A stretch of 64,000 nucleotides of DNA from NCBI GenBank assembly GCA_020638835.1, contig JACKHV010000009.1, forward strand, positions 46,487 to 110,486, written 5' to 3'. This stretch comes from Planctomycetota bacterium. GTDB lineage: Bacteria; Planctomycetota; UBA1135; GCA-002686595. The position numbers and the translations under genes were made by a program. The notes under the pieces were generated by a model that did not search any database, was not told the origin of the DNA, and saw only the letters and a list, made by a program, of their open reading frames with translations. How positions within the stretch are numbered: the first letter of the stretch is position 1; the number at the start of each line of letters is the position of its first letter. This document shows, piece after piece, positions 34,892-43,746 of this stretch.

Positions 34892-35325
34892 CCCGCGGGC
34901 AGAAACGACTCCAGCTGTTCGCCAACCTCGCGGTCGGCGGCACGGGTCTCGTCTACGGCTGGATGCTCTACTGCCTCCCGCCGGCCGAGGACGACCCCTT
35001 CTCGATCACGGTGGTGAACCACCCCTGGCAACCCGAAGTGAAGAACCTGCACGTGCTCTGCGCGCCGCTGCTCGTCTTCGCGATCGGCGCGATCTGGCAC
35101 GGGCACGTCTGGCAACGCATCAAGAGCGGCTTCCCCGCCCGCCGGCGCGTCGGACTCTTGCTCGCCGCGCTCGCGCTGCCGATGGTCGCGAGCGGCTACT
35201 TGCTGCAGACGAGCGTCGACGAGGGCTGGAACCGCGTGTGGGTCTGGACGCACGGGCTGAGCTCCGTGCTCTGGATCCTCGCCTTCGTCGGCCACCTCGT
35301 CGGTCGGCGCCGCGCGCGTGTGTGA
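34888..35325 (+). CDS. Four-helix membrane protein with paired histidines (cytochrome b-like, DUF4405-type)
   Basis: The 145-residue protein has four hydrophobic segments (about residues 8-28, 53-73, 88-107, 116-138). His55, His71 and His73 lie in or beside the second, and His122 and His136 lie in the fourth, suitable for bis-His heme ligation. It resembles DUF4405/cytochrome-b561-like proteins that often accompany FMN_bind proteins and ApbE. It could pass electrons from the quinone pool to the flavoprotein. The GTG start overlaps the previous stop (GTGA). Heme binding is an inference from His placement. Confidence 0.7.
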   Translation: MTRGQKRLQLFANLAVGGTGLVYGWMLYCLPPAEDDPFSITVVNHPWQPEVKNLHVLCAPLLVFAIGAIWHGHVWQRIKSGFPARRRVGLLLAALALPMVASGYLLQTSVDEGWNRVWVWTHGLSSVLWILAFVGHLVGRRRARV

Positions 35326-35332
35326 CGCGGCC

Positions 35333-36253
35333 TCAGGTGCGCGAGACCGCGCCGGAGTCCAGATCGCGTGGGTCGGTGCGCGGCGCGAACGAGCGCTCGA
35401 ACAACCAACCGAGCGCGTGGAACACCGAGCGCCGCGAGTGCATCGTCGCGACCGATCGCCAGTCCGCCTTCCAGCGCCGCCCTTCAGGGTCGTAGCCGCG
35501 GAAGAAGCGCGCGAAGTCGGTGCGCGTCAGCGCGCTGCCGTAGCGGCGCTCGCGACGCTCGACGAAGCGGTAGAGGCGACGCAGGTTCTTGCGTCGCTGC
35601 GCGTCGGTGAGCGCGTCGTGCAGCGTGCTGCCGTCGAGGTCGAGCACCCACAGCTCGGGCTCGCCGCCGTGCAGCGCGGCGGAGTCGACCAGCAGGTTGT
35701 TCGGCGTCAGGTCCGAGTGCAGGCAGCCCTGCTTGTGCAGCCTGGAGACGAGTCGTCCGACCTCGAGAAGCAAGCGCCGCTTCGGAGCGCGATCGACCTC
35801 GCCGCGTCGCGCACGCCCGAGCACGTGACCGAGGTCGACGGTGTCCTCGAGGCGGCGGCTGACGACTTCGAGCAGCCAACCGAAGCCGGAGGCCATCTTC
35901 GCACGCGCGGCGACGACGCGCGGCGTGCGGATGCCGGCGCGACGCAACGACTCGGAGAGGATCAGCTCGCGGAACGGCCGCTCCGCGTCGAGGAAGCGCA
36001 CGCCGGTCAGCCAGCGCAGCAGCCCGCCGTGGCTGAAGCGCCGCACCACGAAGGCGTCCTCACCGACGCGGAACTCGTAGAGCGGGCGCCGACCGGAGAG
36101 TTCGCTCTGCACGACCTCTCCGTCCTGTTCGGGACCGTAGCCCGCCGTGTGCAGCGCGCGCGCGACGCCGGTGTGGAGCGCCAGGATGCCGCGCGGGCTC
36201 TCCTCGACGAAGTAGCCCGAGGGCAGTTCCTCGAGGACGCGCAGGCTGTGCAT
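35333..36253 (-). CDS. Lipopolysaccharide kinase-like (KdkA/WaaP/InaA family) protein
   Basis: The 306-residue protein has the short kinase core of the Kdo/heptose kinase group. It has a basic N-terminal lobe with V-V-R-R-F-S-H-G-G and the catalytic loop L-H-S-D-L-T-P-N-N-L-L-V-D. The metal-binding segment W-V-L-D-L-D-G-S follows. The family phosphorylates LPS core sugars at the inner membrane; the exact sugar is not predictable. It ends eight bases from the convergent flavinylation operon and follows kptA by 32 bases on the same strand. Confidence 0.75.
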   Translation of the reverse strand: MHSLRVLEELPSGYFVEESPRGILALHTGVARALHTAGYGPEQDGEVVQSELSGRRPLYEFRVGEDAFVVRRFSHGGLLRWLTGVRFLDAERPFRELILSESLRRAGIRTPRVVAARAKMASGFGWLLEVVSRRLEDTVDLGHVLGRARRGEVDRAPKRRLLLEVGRLVSRLHKQGCLHSDLTPNNLLVDSAALHGGEPELWVLDLDGSTLHDALTDAQRRKNLRRLYRFVERRERRYGSALTRTDFARFFRGYDPEGRRWKADWRSVATMHSRRSVFHALGWLFERSFAPRTDPRDLDSGAVSRT

Positions 36254-36285
36254 GCAGGCGGGGCCGCCCGGACGGGCGGGTGGAA

Positions 36286-37650
36286 TCAGAGCACGCCGGC
36301 GCCGAAGCCGCCGCCCTCGGGCTCGGGTTCGGGCTTCGCGACGGGCTCCGGGGTCGGCGCCGGACGAGGGGCGGGACTCGCTTGCGGTTCCGGCTTGCGC
36401 GTGGGCGCGGGGGCTTTCGGTTCCTCGAAGATCCCGAGGCCGAAGGCTCCGCCGGCGGCCTGCGGCGCGGGTGCGGGGCGACCCTCGCGTTCGCGCGGAC
36501 GCTCGTCGCGGCGCGGTTGATCGTCACCGCGCTGGCGGTCGTCGCGGTGCAGACGGTCGTCGTCGCGCGAGCGCTCTTCGCGGCGGGGCCGTTCGTCGCG
36601 GCGAGGGCGATCGTCCCGACGCGGACGCTCGTCGCGGCGCGAGCGATCGTCGTCCCGGCGCGGCCGTTCGTCGCGGCGCGGGCGATCGTCCTCGCGTCGG
36701 GGCCGTTCCTCGCGGCGCGGGCGATCGTTATCGCGGCGCGGACGGTCGATGTCGTCGCGCGTGATCCGCGGGCGATCCTCGCGCACGCGGTCGAGGTCCG
36801 GATGGCCACCACGCTCGCGCGTCGGCCGCTCGGCGCGTTCGCGCGAGGGACGTTCCTCGCGGTCGTGATCTCGGTCGCGTCCGCCGCGGTCCTCGCGATC
36901 GCGGTCTCCGCGCGAGCGTCCCTCGTCGCGTCGTCCGCGGCCGCGGTCGTCGTCTCGGCCGCGTCCACGACCACGGCCGCGTCCACCGTCGCGCCCGCGC
37001 TCGCGTCCTCCGTCACGTCCGCTGTCGCGGCCGCCGTCACGTCCGCTGTCGCGGCCGCCGCCCTCGCGGCGTCCCGCGCGTTCCGGCGGGCTGCCGTCGG
37101 TGTGCACGTCGCCGAGCGAGAGGAACTCCGTCGGGATCGACTCGGCGAGGACGAGTGCTTCGCGGTCGTAGAAGTTCGTGCCTTGTTCCCAGGCGTCCAG
37201 GGCGTGCACGGTGACGACGACGTAGTCGCGCGCCGTGCGGCGGCCCGTCTCCATCGCCTCTTCGATCGTGCGCGCGAGGTGCAGGAAGCTGCGGCGTCCG
37301 CCCTTCAGTCCGAAGCGCGCCGCGCGGTCGGCGTCACGCGAACCGACGCCGATGTAGAGCAGTTCCGGCGGACGGCTCGGTTCACCGGGGTCGACTTCGA
37401 TCGAGTGCCCGTAGAGCGCGCGGATGCGTCCGTTCTCGATGCGGTAGCGAACGCGGTCGCCCGCTTCGATCGCGTCCTCGACGTCCTCGAGCTCCACGTC
37501 GCCGCCGAGGCGTTCGTTCAGCGCCTGCACGACCTCGTTGACGTCGGCCGAACCGTAGCGATCGAGCTCCAGGTCGAACTCCTCCGGCTTGTGCCGGAGC
37601 ATGTAGGCGAGGGAACGAGTGATGCGCTCGATCAGCGAGGAAGTCGTCAT
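36286..37650 (-). CDS. kptA: RNA 2'-phosphotransferase KptA/Tpt1 with long disordered tail
   Basis: I chose ATG 37650, where the family homology begins. Residues ~1-185 are a complete Tpt1 enzyme: L-R-H-K-P in helix 1, Y-G-S-A-D-V-N-E-V-V, R-I-R-A-L-Y-G-H-S, L-Y-I-G-V-G-S-R and R-R-S-F-L-H-L. Tpt1 uses NAD to remove a 2'-phosphate from RNA; bacterial homologues have no established splicing substrate. Residues ~190-400 are Arg/Asp/Gly repeats (G-R-D-S-G-R-D-G-G, R-R-D-D-D-R-P-R-R), ending in a Pro/Glu/Ala stretch. The total of 454 residues is over twice the usual length. Confidence 0.85.
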   Translation of the reverse strand: MTTSSLIERITRSLAYMLRHKPEEFDLELDRYGSADVNEVVQALNERLGGDVELEDVEDAIEAGDRVRYRIENGRIRALYGHSIEVDPGEPSRPPELLYIGVGSRDADRAARFGLKGGRRSFLHLARTIEEAMETGRRTARDYVVVTVHALDAWEQGTNFYDREALVLAESIPTEFLSLGDVHTDGSPPERAGRREGGGRDSGRDGGRDSGRDGGRERGRDGGRGRGRGRGRDDDRGRGRRDEGRSRGDRDREDRGGRDRDHDREERPSRERAERPTRERGGHPDLDRVREDRPRITRDDIDRPRRDNDRPRREERPRREDDRPRRDERPRRDDDRSRRDERPRRDDRPRRDERPRREERSRDDDRLHRDDRQRGDDQPRRDERPREREGRPAPAPQAAGGAFGLGIFEEPKAPAPTRKPEPQASPAPRPAPTPEPVAKPEPEPEGGGFGAGVL

Positions 37651-37761
37651 GAGGAACAGGGTCCTGGAATCCACAGGTGGGGGTCCGGGGAGGCCTGCGC
37701 CGCCCCGGTCGGCCCGCGGATTGTAGCCCCCTCCGCTCCGGGCTTCCACGCGCGACGGGCG

Positions 37762-39279
37762 TCAGAGTTCCGCCGGACCGAGCTCCCCCTCCGAGCGCGC
37801 GACGACGGCCGCTCCGCAGCTGTCCGACCAGACGTTCGTGACGGTGCGGAGCATGTCGAGGGGCCGGTCCACGGCGAGCAGGAGCGCGGCGCCCTCCAGC
37901 GGCAGCCCCAGCGCCGAGAGGATCGTCAGCATCATCACGAGGCCCGCCGAGGGAATGCCGGCCGACCCGATGCTGGCGAGCAGGGCCAGCAGCACGACGG
38001 TCGCCTGGGCGCCGAGGGTCAGCGCCTCCCCGCCCGGCAGCCCGGCGTAGTACTGCGCGAGGAAGATCACGCCGATGCACTCGTAGAGCGCGGTCCCGTC
38101 CATGTTGATCGTGGCGCCGAGCGGCAGCGTGAAGGAGGCCACGCGGTTGCTGACCTTCCCGCGCTCCTCGACCGTGCGCATCGTCACGGGCAGCGTCATG
38201 GACGACGAGCTCGTGCTGAAGGCGGTCATCAGCGCGGGCGCCATGGCCTTCAGCCAGCCGATCGGCGAGATGCGCGCGACGAAGCGCAGGATCACCGGCA
38301 GCGTCACGCAACAGTGCAGGACCAGCGCCAGGGTCACCGTGAACATGTAGAGCAGCAGCGGCTTGAAGACGCCGAAGCCCGTCCCCGCGACGACCTTGAC
38401 GAGCAGCGCGAAGACGCCGTACGGCAGCAGCGCGAGGATGCCCTCCGCCATGCTCATCATGACGCGGAAGAAGGAGTCGACGAGGTCGCCGATGCGCTTC
38501 CCGTAGGGCTCGGGCGTGCGCGTGATCGCCCAGCCGAGCAGCAACGAGAAGAAGATGATCTGGAGCATCGCTCCGTTGCTCGTCATCGCCTCGAAGACGT
38601 TGTCGGGAACCATGCGGCGCAGGATCTCGACGAAGTTCTCGTTGCGATCGCCCGCGACGGCGTCCGGGGTGAGGCCGAGCTGCGCCCCCGCGCCGGGACG
38701 GATCGTGTTGACCAGCAGCTGTCCGAGGAGGATCGCGAGCAGGCTGGTGCCCATGTAGTAGACGAAGGTCTTGCCGCCGAGGCGGCGCAGGTCCCCCATG
38801 CCTCCGACGCCGGCGACGCCCGTCGTGATCGAGCTCATCACGAGCGGGACGATCAGCAGCTTCAGCAGCGAAAGGAAGATGTCCGCGGCGAAGGCGAAGG
38901 GTTCGATCCAGCGCGCGCGCGAGGAGTCCGGGTCCATCTCGAGCGTCAACGGGATCGCCGCGGTCTCGCCGGCGCGCCGCACCCAGAGGGTGTCCCCGTT
39001 CTCGGACTCGGCGAGGACCGCCTGCCAGTCGTCGACGGTCCGCAGCGCGACGCGGTGCTCCTCGGGACGGCCGCGCAGCACGATCACTTCCTCGAGCGCG
39101 TCGCCCGCGCCCAGGCCGGCCCGTGCGGCGGGGCCGGTGGACTTCGTCACGACGAGACCCGCGGGGCGCGCGTCGAGTCCGGCGCCGGACCAGGCCGGGG
39201 CCTCGAGGCCCGCTTGGAGGCCCAGCCCGACCAACACCCCCGCGACCATCCACGCGAGGACCTTCCAGTGGAACTGCAT
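37762..39279 (-). CDS. Dicarboxylate/amino acid:cation symporter (DAACS) with inserted PDZ domain
   Basis: The 505-residue protein has the SDF/GltP transporter core: the Ser-rich hairpin F-S-T-S-S-S-S-M-T, the L-G-A-T-I-N-M-D-G-T-A motif in TM7, and D-R-P-L-D-M-L-R-T-V-T-N-V in TM8. Between TM1 (residues 5-22) and TM2 (~125) lies a ~95-residue PDZ-like domain (T-G-P-A-A-R-A-G-L-G-A-G-D). That position faces the periplasm. The family co-transports Na+ or H+ with C4-dicarboxylates or Glu/Asp. An in-frame TACCCT hexamer sits six bases before the ATG. Confidence 0.88.
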   Translation of the reverse strand: MQFHWKVLAWMVAGVLVGLGLQAGLEAPAWSGAGLDARPAGLVVTKSTGPAARAGLGAGDALEEVIVLRGRPEEHRVALRTVDDWQAVLAESENGDTLWVRRAGETAAIPLTLEMDPDSSRARWIEPFAFAADIFLSLLKLLIVPLVMSSITTGVAGVGGMGDLRRLGGKTFVYYMGTSLLAILLGQLLVNTIRPGAGAQLGLTPDAVAGDRNENFVEILRRMVPDNVFEAMTSNGAMLQIIFFSLLLGWAITRTPEPYGKRIGDLVDSFFRVMMSMAEGILALLPYGVFALLVKVVAGTGFGVFKPLLLYMFTVTLALVLHCCVTLPVILRFVARISPIGWLKAMAPALMTAFSTSSSSMTLPVTMRTVEERGKVSNRVASFTLPLGATINMDGTALYECIGVIFLAQYYAGLPGGEALTLGAQATVVLLALLASIGSAGIPSAGLVMMLTILSALGLPLEGAALLLAVDRPLDMLRTVTNVWSDSCGAAVVARSEGELGPAEL

Positions 39280-39285
39280 CGCGAG

Positions 39286-39291
39286 AGGGTA
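39286..39291 (-). promoter_or_regulatory. -10-like hexamer abutting the symporter start
   Basis: On the minus strand TACCCT precedes the ATG at 39279 by six bases. It may give a leaderless transcript, but the hexamer is a weak match. Confidence 0.25.
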
Positions 39292-39318
39292 GCGCGCGAC
39301 GGGCGCGAAACGAAAAGC

Positions 39319-39350
39319 GGCGGGACCGCCCCCCTCAGAGCGGTCCCGCC
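39319..39350 (-). terminator. Hairpin terminator of the small gene at 39406-39798
   Basis: A perfect 11-bp stem (39319-39329 with 39340-39350) closes a 10-base loop. It lies 55 bases after the stop codon of the small minus-strand gene. On the minus strand it is followed by GCTTTTCG. Confidence 0.65.
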
Positions 39351-39405
39351 TCGCGTCGATTCAGAGCAGGCAATCTCGATTCGAGTCCCTTCGGATCGAT
39401 TCCCT

Positions 39406-39798
39406 CTAGGCGCTCTCGCGCCTCACCGGTCCGGATTCCTCGTCGGCCGCCGTCCGCGCGTCGAGCTGACGCTCGTTCGCGGAGGCGTGGAAAGCGGAGG
39501 TGATGTCGATGCTGCAGGGCAGCGTTCCCCCATCCTCTTCCACTCTCGGTCCTGCCTGGCTGCTCCTACGCGCGTTTCGTGCGGGCATTTCGCCGGCTTC
39601 GGCTTCGCCCTTCGTTTCGCCGAGCTCGGCGGCGCGGATGCGCCGGAAGCCCGTCCGTTCCAGGTCCGCGAAGAAGTCTTCGTGGGCGTGGTCCTGCACT
39701 AGGATCGACACCCGCAGTCGGTCACCGCTCTCGGCGTCTTCCCACAGGAAGCTCGCGCTCGCCGCGGGACGCCCTTCTTCGCGCTGGAACGACTGCAT
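39406..39798 (-). CDS. Small hypothetical protein
   Basis: The 130-residue frame from ATG 39798 has a good Shine-Dalgarno sequence (AGAGGA, seven bases before the ATG), which favours it over the longer frame from 39852. The product is hydrophilic. The first ~60 residues look like an alpha/beta fold (F-L-W-E-D-A-E-S-G-D-R-L-R-V-S-I-L-V-Q-D-H-A-H-E-D-F-F); the rest is polar and probably disordered. I do not recognise a family. A hairpin terminator follows, supporting an independent transcript. Confidence 0.55.
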   Translation of the reverse strand: MQSFQREEGRPAASASFLWEDAESGDRLRVSILVQDHAHEDFFADLERTGFRRIRAAELGETKGEAEAGEMPARNARRSSQAGPRVEEDGGTLPCSIDITSAFHASANERQLDARTAADEESGPVRRESA

Positions 39799-39998
39799 CG
39801 CTGGGTCCTCTTCTCGTGGTTCCTGAGCCGGGGTCCGTGACGGGGAGGCCATGCGATCCGCCCCCCCGCTGGAACAGTCGCCTCTACGTCGGCTCTGTTC
39901 CTCGAATTTGCGGAAAGTCGGCTTTTCGCCGCCCTCTACCCGGTCTGTGGGATTCTCGGTCGCCCTCTTTCAGCCGCTGCAAAGACGGAATGAAAGCG

Positions 39999-40030
39999 CG
40001 CGGGCCGCCAGGAGAACCGGGCGGCCCGCG
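39999..40030 (-). terminator. Hairpin terminator of the membrane phosphodiesterase gene
   Basis: An 11-bp perfect stem (39999-40009 with 40020-40030) lies 32 bases past the stop codon at 40063. On the minus strand it is followed by a T-richer stretch (CTTTCATTCC). Confidence 0.7.
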
Positions 40031-40062
40031 GGAGGCTTCGGAGCGGATCGACGAGGCGCCGG

Positions 40063-42516
40063 TCAGCGCAGGTCGAGCGGCTCGAGGTCGCAGCCCGGCG
40101 GCGGATCGATGCCGAGCAGGCGCAGCGTGGTCGGTGCGATGTGCAGCAGGTGAACGCCGCTCGCCGGCACTTCGACCGGGCGGTTGCAGGCGAACATGCC
40201 CGTCACGCTCGAAGGCGCCACCGAGACGTGCGATCCCGACCAGTGGCTGTCGTTGGGGAAGATCACGTCACCCGTGCCGTACGAACCGTCGCCGCGCTTG
40301 GCGAGTTCGATGCCGCCCGTCGTCGTGCTCCAGCTGACGCGGTAGTGCGGACGGAAGCCGACCATCAGGTCGCCCTCCCGGTCGAGGAAGGGGCCGTCGT
40401 GCACGTCGGCGAGGATCGCGACCTCCTCGACCACCTGCATCTCGTTGCCGTCGCTGTCGTCGGTCAGCATCAGCAGGCGGTCGCGGATCTCGCGCGCCAG
40501 CGCGGGCGCCTCGGCGGCCGGGACGATCCCGCGCGGCTCGCGGCCCTGCTGGTTCAGGTAGATCATGCCGAGGCCGAGCGCGTACGCGCGCGTCTTCTCC
40601 CAGTCGACGAAGGCGAGCCCTTGGTTCATGCGGCTCGTCACGCCCTCCTTCATCACGAGGTAGCCCTCGTGCTCGAGCCAGGTGTTCAGGCTGACCTGGT
40701 AGCGGAAGCTCTGGAAGCCGTGGTCCGCGCAGACCAGCAGGACGTCGTTCGGCGCGAGGTACTCGTCCATGACCATGCCGATGATCCGGTCGATCTGCCG
40801 GTAGATCGCCGGGATCGCCTCGGCGAGCGTGATCTCCTCGCCGAAGAACTTCAGCTTCTTGGACGCCGCTTCCGCGTCGTAGAGCGGGTGCCCTTCGTCG
40901 TAGAAGTGGTAGGTCATGTGCTGCACGCGGTCCGGCGTGCTGAAGACCGTCATCAGGACGTCCCAGTCGTCCGACTCGAGCGAGCGACGCGTCAACATCT
41001 CACGCCACTTCAGCGTGTACTCGATGTCCTGGAGCATCGTCACCGCGTCGATCTTCTTGTCCTTGTAGGCGTGCGTGATGCACGCCCAACCGACGGTCTC
41101 GAACGGACGACCCGCGCGCGCGGCGAGGTCCTTCGAGAAGGCCATCGGCTGGCTGGCGGGTTGCCAGAACAGCGGGTTGCGCGGGTCGAGGTGCATCACG
41201 TCGACGAACAACTCCATGCGGTCCTCGCCGGGCACCTGCTCGAGTAGCTTGACGCGCGTGATCGCGTGCGCCTTGATCAGCGGCGAGAGTTCGAAGACCG
41301 GTTCGTACCAGTCCGACCACTTGCCGGGCGTCAGCGTCTCGCGCCGACCGCCGATCGAGACGCTCAGCGCGCCATCGTCCGTCTTCTCGAGCACCATCGG
41401 CGTCGTCACGCGCTCGCCGCGCAGCTCGGAGAGCTGCTTCTCGAGCTCCTTGACGCGCTTCGCGGCGGCGTCGGTCGCCTGGTAGCCGCGCTCGGTCTGG
41501 TCCTGGATCGTCCGCTGTTCGTCGAGTTCGCGCTGCACCCTGTCGAGCGCGACGAAGTCGACGGGGCCGACGAGCACGGTGTCCGCGCGGCCGTCGCGGA
41601 AGTTGATCTTGAAGACCGTGCCGCCGGTCAGGTTCTTCGTGTTGCCCTTCGGCGGCTTCTCGAGCTCGTACGGATCATCGGTGTAGACGAACCAGTCGCC
41701 GTACGAGCCGCGCACGTCGGGTAGGCCGAGGCCCGCCATCACGCGCGCTCCTTCGACCGGCGTGCGGTCCCAGCACATCGCGGCTTCGAGCACGACGGCG
41801 CGCTTGCCCTGCTTCGCAGCGACCTCCCAGAAGGAGTCGACTGCGATCGGGTTGGCGACGATGCCGGGGATCTCGCGCGGCACGTGCTCGCCGGCGCTGA
41901 GCGCGCCGAATGCACCTGCGACGGCGAGGACCGCGGAGAGTCCGAAGGCGACGAACAGCTTCAGGCGCAGCAACAGCTTGAAAATGACCATGAAGCCCAC
42001 GAGCGCGATCAGGCCGCCGAAGATCGCGAGCTTGACGCCCCCGTCCTCCGCCAAGCTCAGCACGTACCACGGCGCCTCGGGCATGTTCTCGGCGTCGACC
42101 TTGCGCGTGACGTTCTCGTAGAAGCCGATCGCGGGCATCGGGTCGCCCTTCGAGCCGTCGTTGCCCTCGGGGAGCTCGCGCATCACGAATCCGGGCACGC
42201 CGGTCTTCGACGGGTTCTGTCCGCTGTTCAGCGCGGCCCACGCGACCGGCGACTCCGCCGACTCGGTCGTGCCGAGCGGCGCGAAGACGCCTTGCCCCGC
42301 CAAGCGGGCGAGGTTCGGCATCTCGCCGCGCTGCATCATCTCGTTCGCCGTGCGGTAGTCCCCCCCGTCGAAGCCGAGCACGATGACGCGTCCGTCCTGC
42401 GTCGGCGCGGGGTCGGCCGCGGCCGTGACGTGGACCAGGAGGAAGAGGAGCGGCAGGAGCAGCAGTAGAAGCGCGCGCCGGTGTCTCGGCGCGCGCCGCT
42501 GGTCGGGGAGGTTCAT
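40063..42516 (-). CDS. Membrane-anchored alkaline phosphatase/nucleotide pyrophosphatase superfamily protein
   Basis: The 817-residue protein begins with a hydrophobic leader (L-L-L-L-L-L-P-L-L-F-L-L-V). The phosphodiesterase fold starts V-I-V-L-G-F-D-G-G-D-Y, with a candidate nucleophile Ser in E-S-A-E-S-P-V-A-W and later metal sites V-F-S-T-P-D-R-V-Q-H and C-A-D-H-G-F-Q. Two membrane segments (residues ~160-210) are inserted in the middle of the catalytic fold, and a coiled coil lies at ~340-375. The fold places the catalytic parts outside the cytoplasm. The substrate is unknown; type I phosphodiesterases cleave nucleotide or lipid phosphodiesters. Confidence 0.78.
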   Translation of the reverse strand: MNLPDQRRAPRHRRALLLLLLPLLFLLVHVTAAADPAPTQDGRVIVLGFDGGDYRTANEMMQRGEMPNLARLAGQGVFAPLGTTESAESPVAWAALNSGQNPSKTGVPGFVMRELPEGNDGSKGDPMPAIGFYENVTRKVDAENMPEAPWYVLSLAEDGGVKLAIFGGLIALVGFMVIFKLLLRLKLFVAFGLSAVLAVAGAFGALSAGEHVPREIPGIVANPIAVDSFWEVAAKQGKRAVVLEAAMCWDRTPVEGARVMAGLGLPDVRGSYGDWFVYTDDPYELEKPPKGNTKNLTGGTVFKINFRDGRADTVLVGPVDFVALDRVQRELDEQRTIQDQTERGYQATDAAAKRVKELEKQLSELRGERVTTPMVLEKTDDGALSVSIGGRRETLTPGKWSDWYEPVFELSPLIKAHAITRVKLLEQVPGEDRMELFVDVMHLDPRNPLFWQPASQPMAFSKDLAARAGRPFETVGWACITHAYKDKKIDAVTMLQDIEYTLKWREMLTRRSLESDDWDVLMTVFSTPDRVQHMTYHFYDEGHPLYDAEAASKKLKFFGEEITLAEAIPAIYRQIDRIIGMVMDEYLAPNDVLLVCADHGFQSFRYQVSLNTWLEHEGYLVMKEGVTSRMNQGLAFVDWEKTRAYALGLGMIYLNQQGREPRGIVPAAEAPALAREIRDRLLMLTDDSDGNEMQVVEEVAILADVHDGPFLDREGDLMVGFRPHYRVSWSTTTGGIELAKRGDGSYGTGDVIFPNDSHWSGSHVSVAPSSVTGMFACNRPVEVPASGVHLLHIAPTTLRLLGIDPPPGCDLEPLDLR

Positions 42517-42612
42517 GAGGCAGCTTCCCCGGCGGATCGGCCAGGGGTTAGGATGCGGGCTTGCTCGGGCCGCAGGCGTTGCGGCGGGTGAGGATTCCGG
42601 ATCGGAGACGGC

Positions 42613-43746
42613 ATGAAGCTATCGGAGGCCCGACAGGGCGCAAGTCCGACCACGAACATGGGGAGGAAGGGGTCTCATCGGCCGGAGGCGGGGTCGCCTT
42701 GCGTCCGGACTCGCATCCATGGGACGCGGAGCCTGGCAGCGGGACTCCTCGCACTCGCGATCTTCCTGGCAGGCTGCGACGAGGGCCACGAGCCGGCCCT
42801 GTCGCCGGAGTCCAGCTCGGAGGTCTGCGCCGCCGGCGAGGCGCTCCCCGCGCCCGACGCAGGGCCCGAGCTGGGCGCGGAGCCGGTCGTCACGGACCCC
42901 GCCGAGATCACCAAGGCGGCCCTGCGGAAGCTGAACGACCCGCAGCGCTTCGCGGGCCGGGGGTCGCTCCGCGGCTACCTCACGATGCCCCCCGGCATTC
43001 CGGCGCCGCAGCGCTGGGTGCTCACGATCGAGCCCTCGCGCACGCTGGCGGGACGTGAGCACGCGGTCGAGCGCCGCCTCGAGCTGCCCGGGTCCGCGAC
43101 CGAGTTCGAGTTCGACGACCTGCCGCTCGGCGGGTACGACCTCCGCGTGCGGACCGAGGGCTACGTGAGCCTCGCGCAGGCCGTCTCGCTCGAGCGCGGT
43201 TCGGAGAACCCCTACGTGCAGGTCGCCCTCGCGCCGCTCGGCACGGTGCGCGGCGTGCTCGTCGACGAGGAAGGTCGCCAACTCGCGGCCCGCGACATCC
43301 ACATGCAGCTGCGCCGCTCCGGCGAGGTCGTCTCGACGCGCACGACGGCGGACGGATCCTGGTTCTTCGAGGGCGTCGAGCCGGGCGCCTGGTCGCTCTA
43401 CGTCGACTCCGTCGACGCGCCGGCCGTCGCGCCGATCGACTTCGACAACTCGGGCGCGCGCTCGTCGAACCTCGGCGAACAACGCGTCCCGGTCACCGGC
43501 ACGATCGAGCTGCAAGTCACGGACGAGTTCCAGGTCGGCCTGCCCGGCATCCGCGTCGTCGGCTACAGCATGCAGGGCGGCAGCTTCGAGCGCTTCACGG
43601 ACGACGAAGGCAAGCTGACCGTGAACGCGCTGCAGCTCGGCGAGTGGAAGCTGATGGCCGTCGACGAGAACGAACAACGCGCGCGCACGACCGTCAAGCT
43701 GACGGACGCCGAGCCCTACTCCTTCTACATGTCGTTGCCTCGATGA
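42613..43746 (+). CDS. Lipoprotein with carboxypeptidase-regulatory-like repeats
   Basis: ATG 42613 is preceded by GGAG at good spacing and is preferred, although ATG 42658 would give a more usual signal peptide. The lipobox is I-F-L-A-G-C. The mature part has two or three transthyretin-like/carboxypeptidase-regulatory beta-sandwich repeats (G-V-L-V-D-E-E-G-R-Q-L-A, V-E-P-G-A-W-S-L-Y-V). Such repeats are non-catalytic binding or structural modules of envelope proteins. Its stop overlaps the MATE gene start (ATGA). Confidence 0.75.
   Translation: MKLSEARQGASPTTNMGRKGSHRPEAGSPCVRTRIHGTRSLAAGLLALAIFLAGCDEGHEPALSPESSSEVCAAGEALPAPDAGPELGAEPVVTDPAEITKAALRKLNDPQRFAGRGSLRGYLTMPPGIPAPQRWVLTIEPSRTLAGREHAVERRLELPGSATEFEFDDLPLGGYDLRVRTEGYVSLAQAVSLERGSENPYVQVALAPLGTVRGVLVDEEGRQLAARDIHMQLRRSGEVVSTRTTADGSWFFEGVEPGAWSLYVDSVDAPAVAPIDFDNSGARSSNLGEQRVPVTGTIELQVTDEFQVGLPGIRVVGYSMQGGSFERFTDDEGKLTVNALQLGEWKLMAVDENEQRARTTVKLTDAEPYSFYMSLPR

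Noticed and set aside
36480..37085. Tandem repeats resembling a CRISPR array
   Set aside because: They are in phase with the KptA reading frame, irregular in unit length and explained by Arg/Asp/Gly coding repeats.
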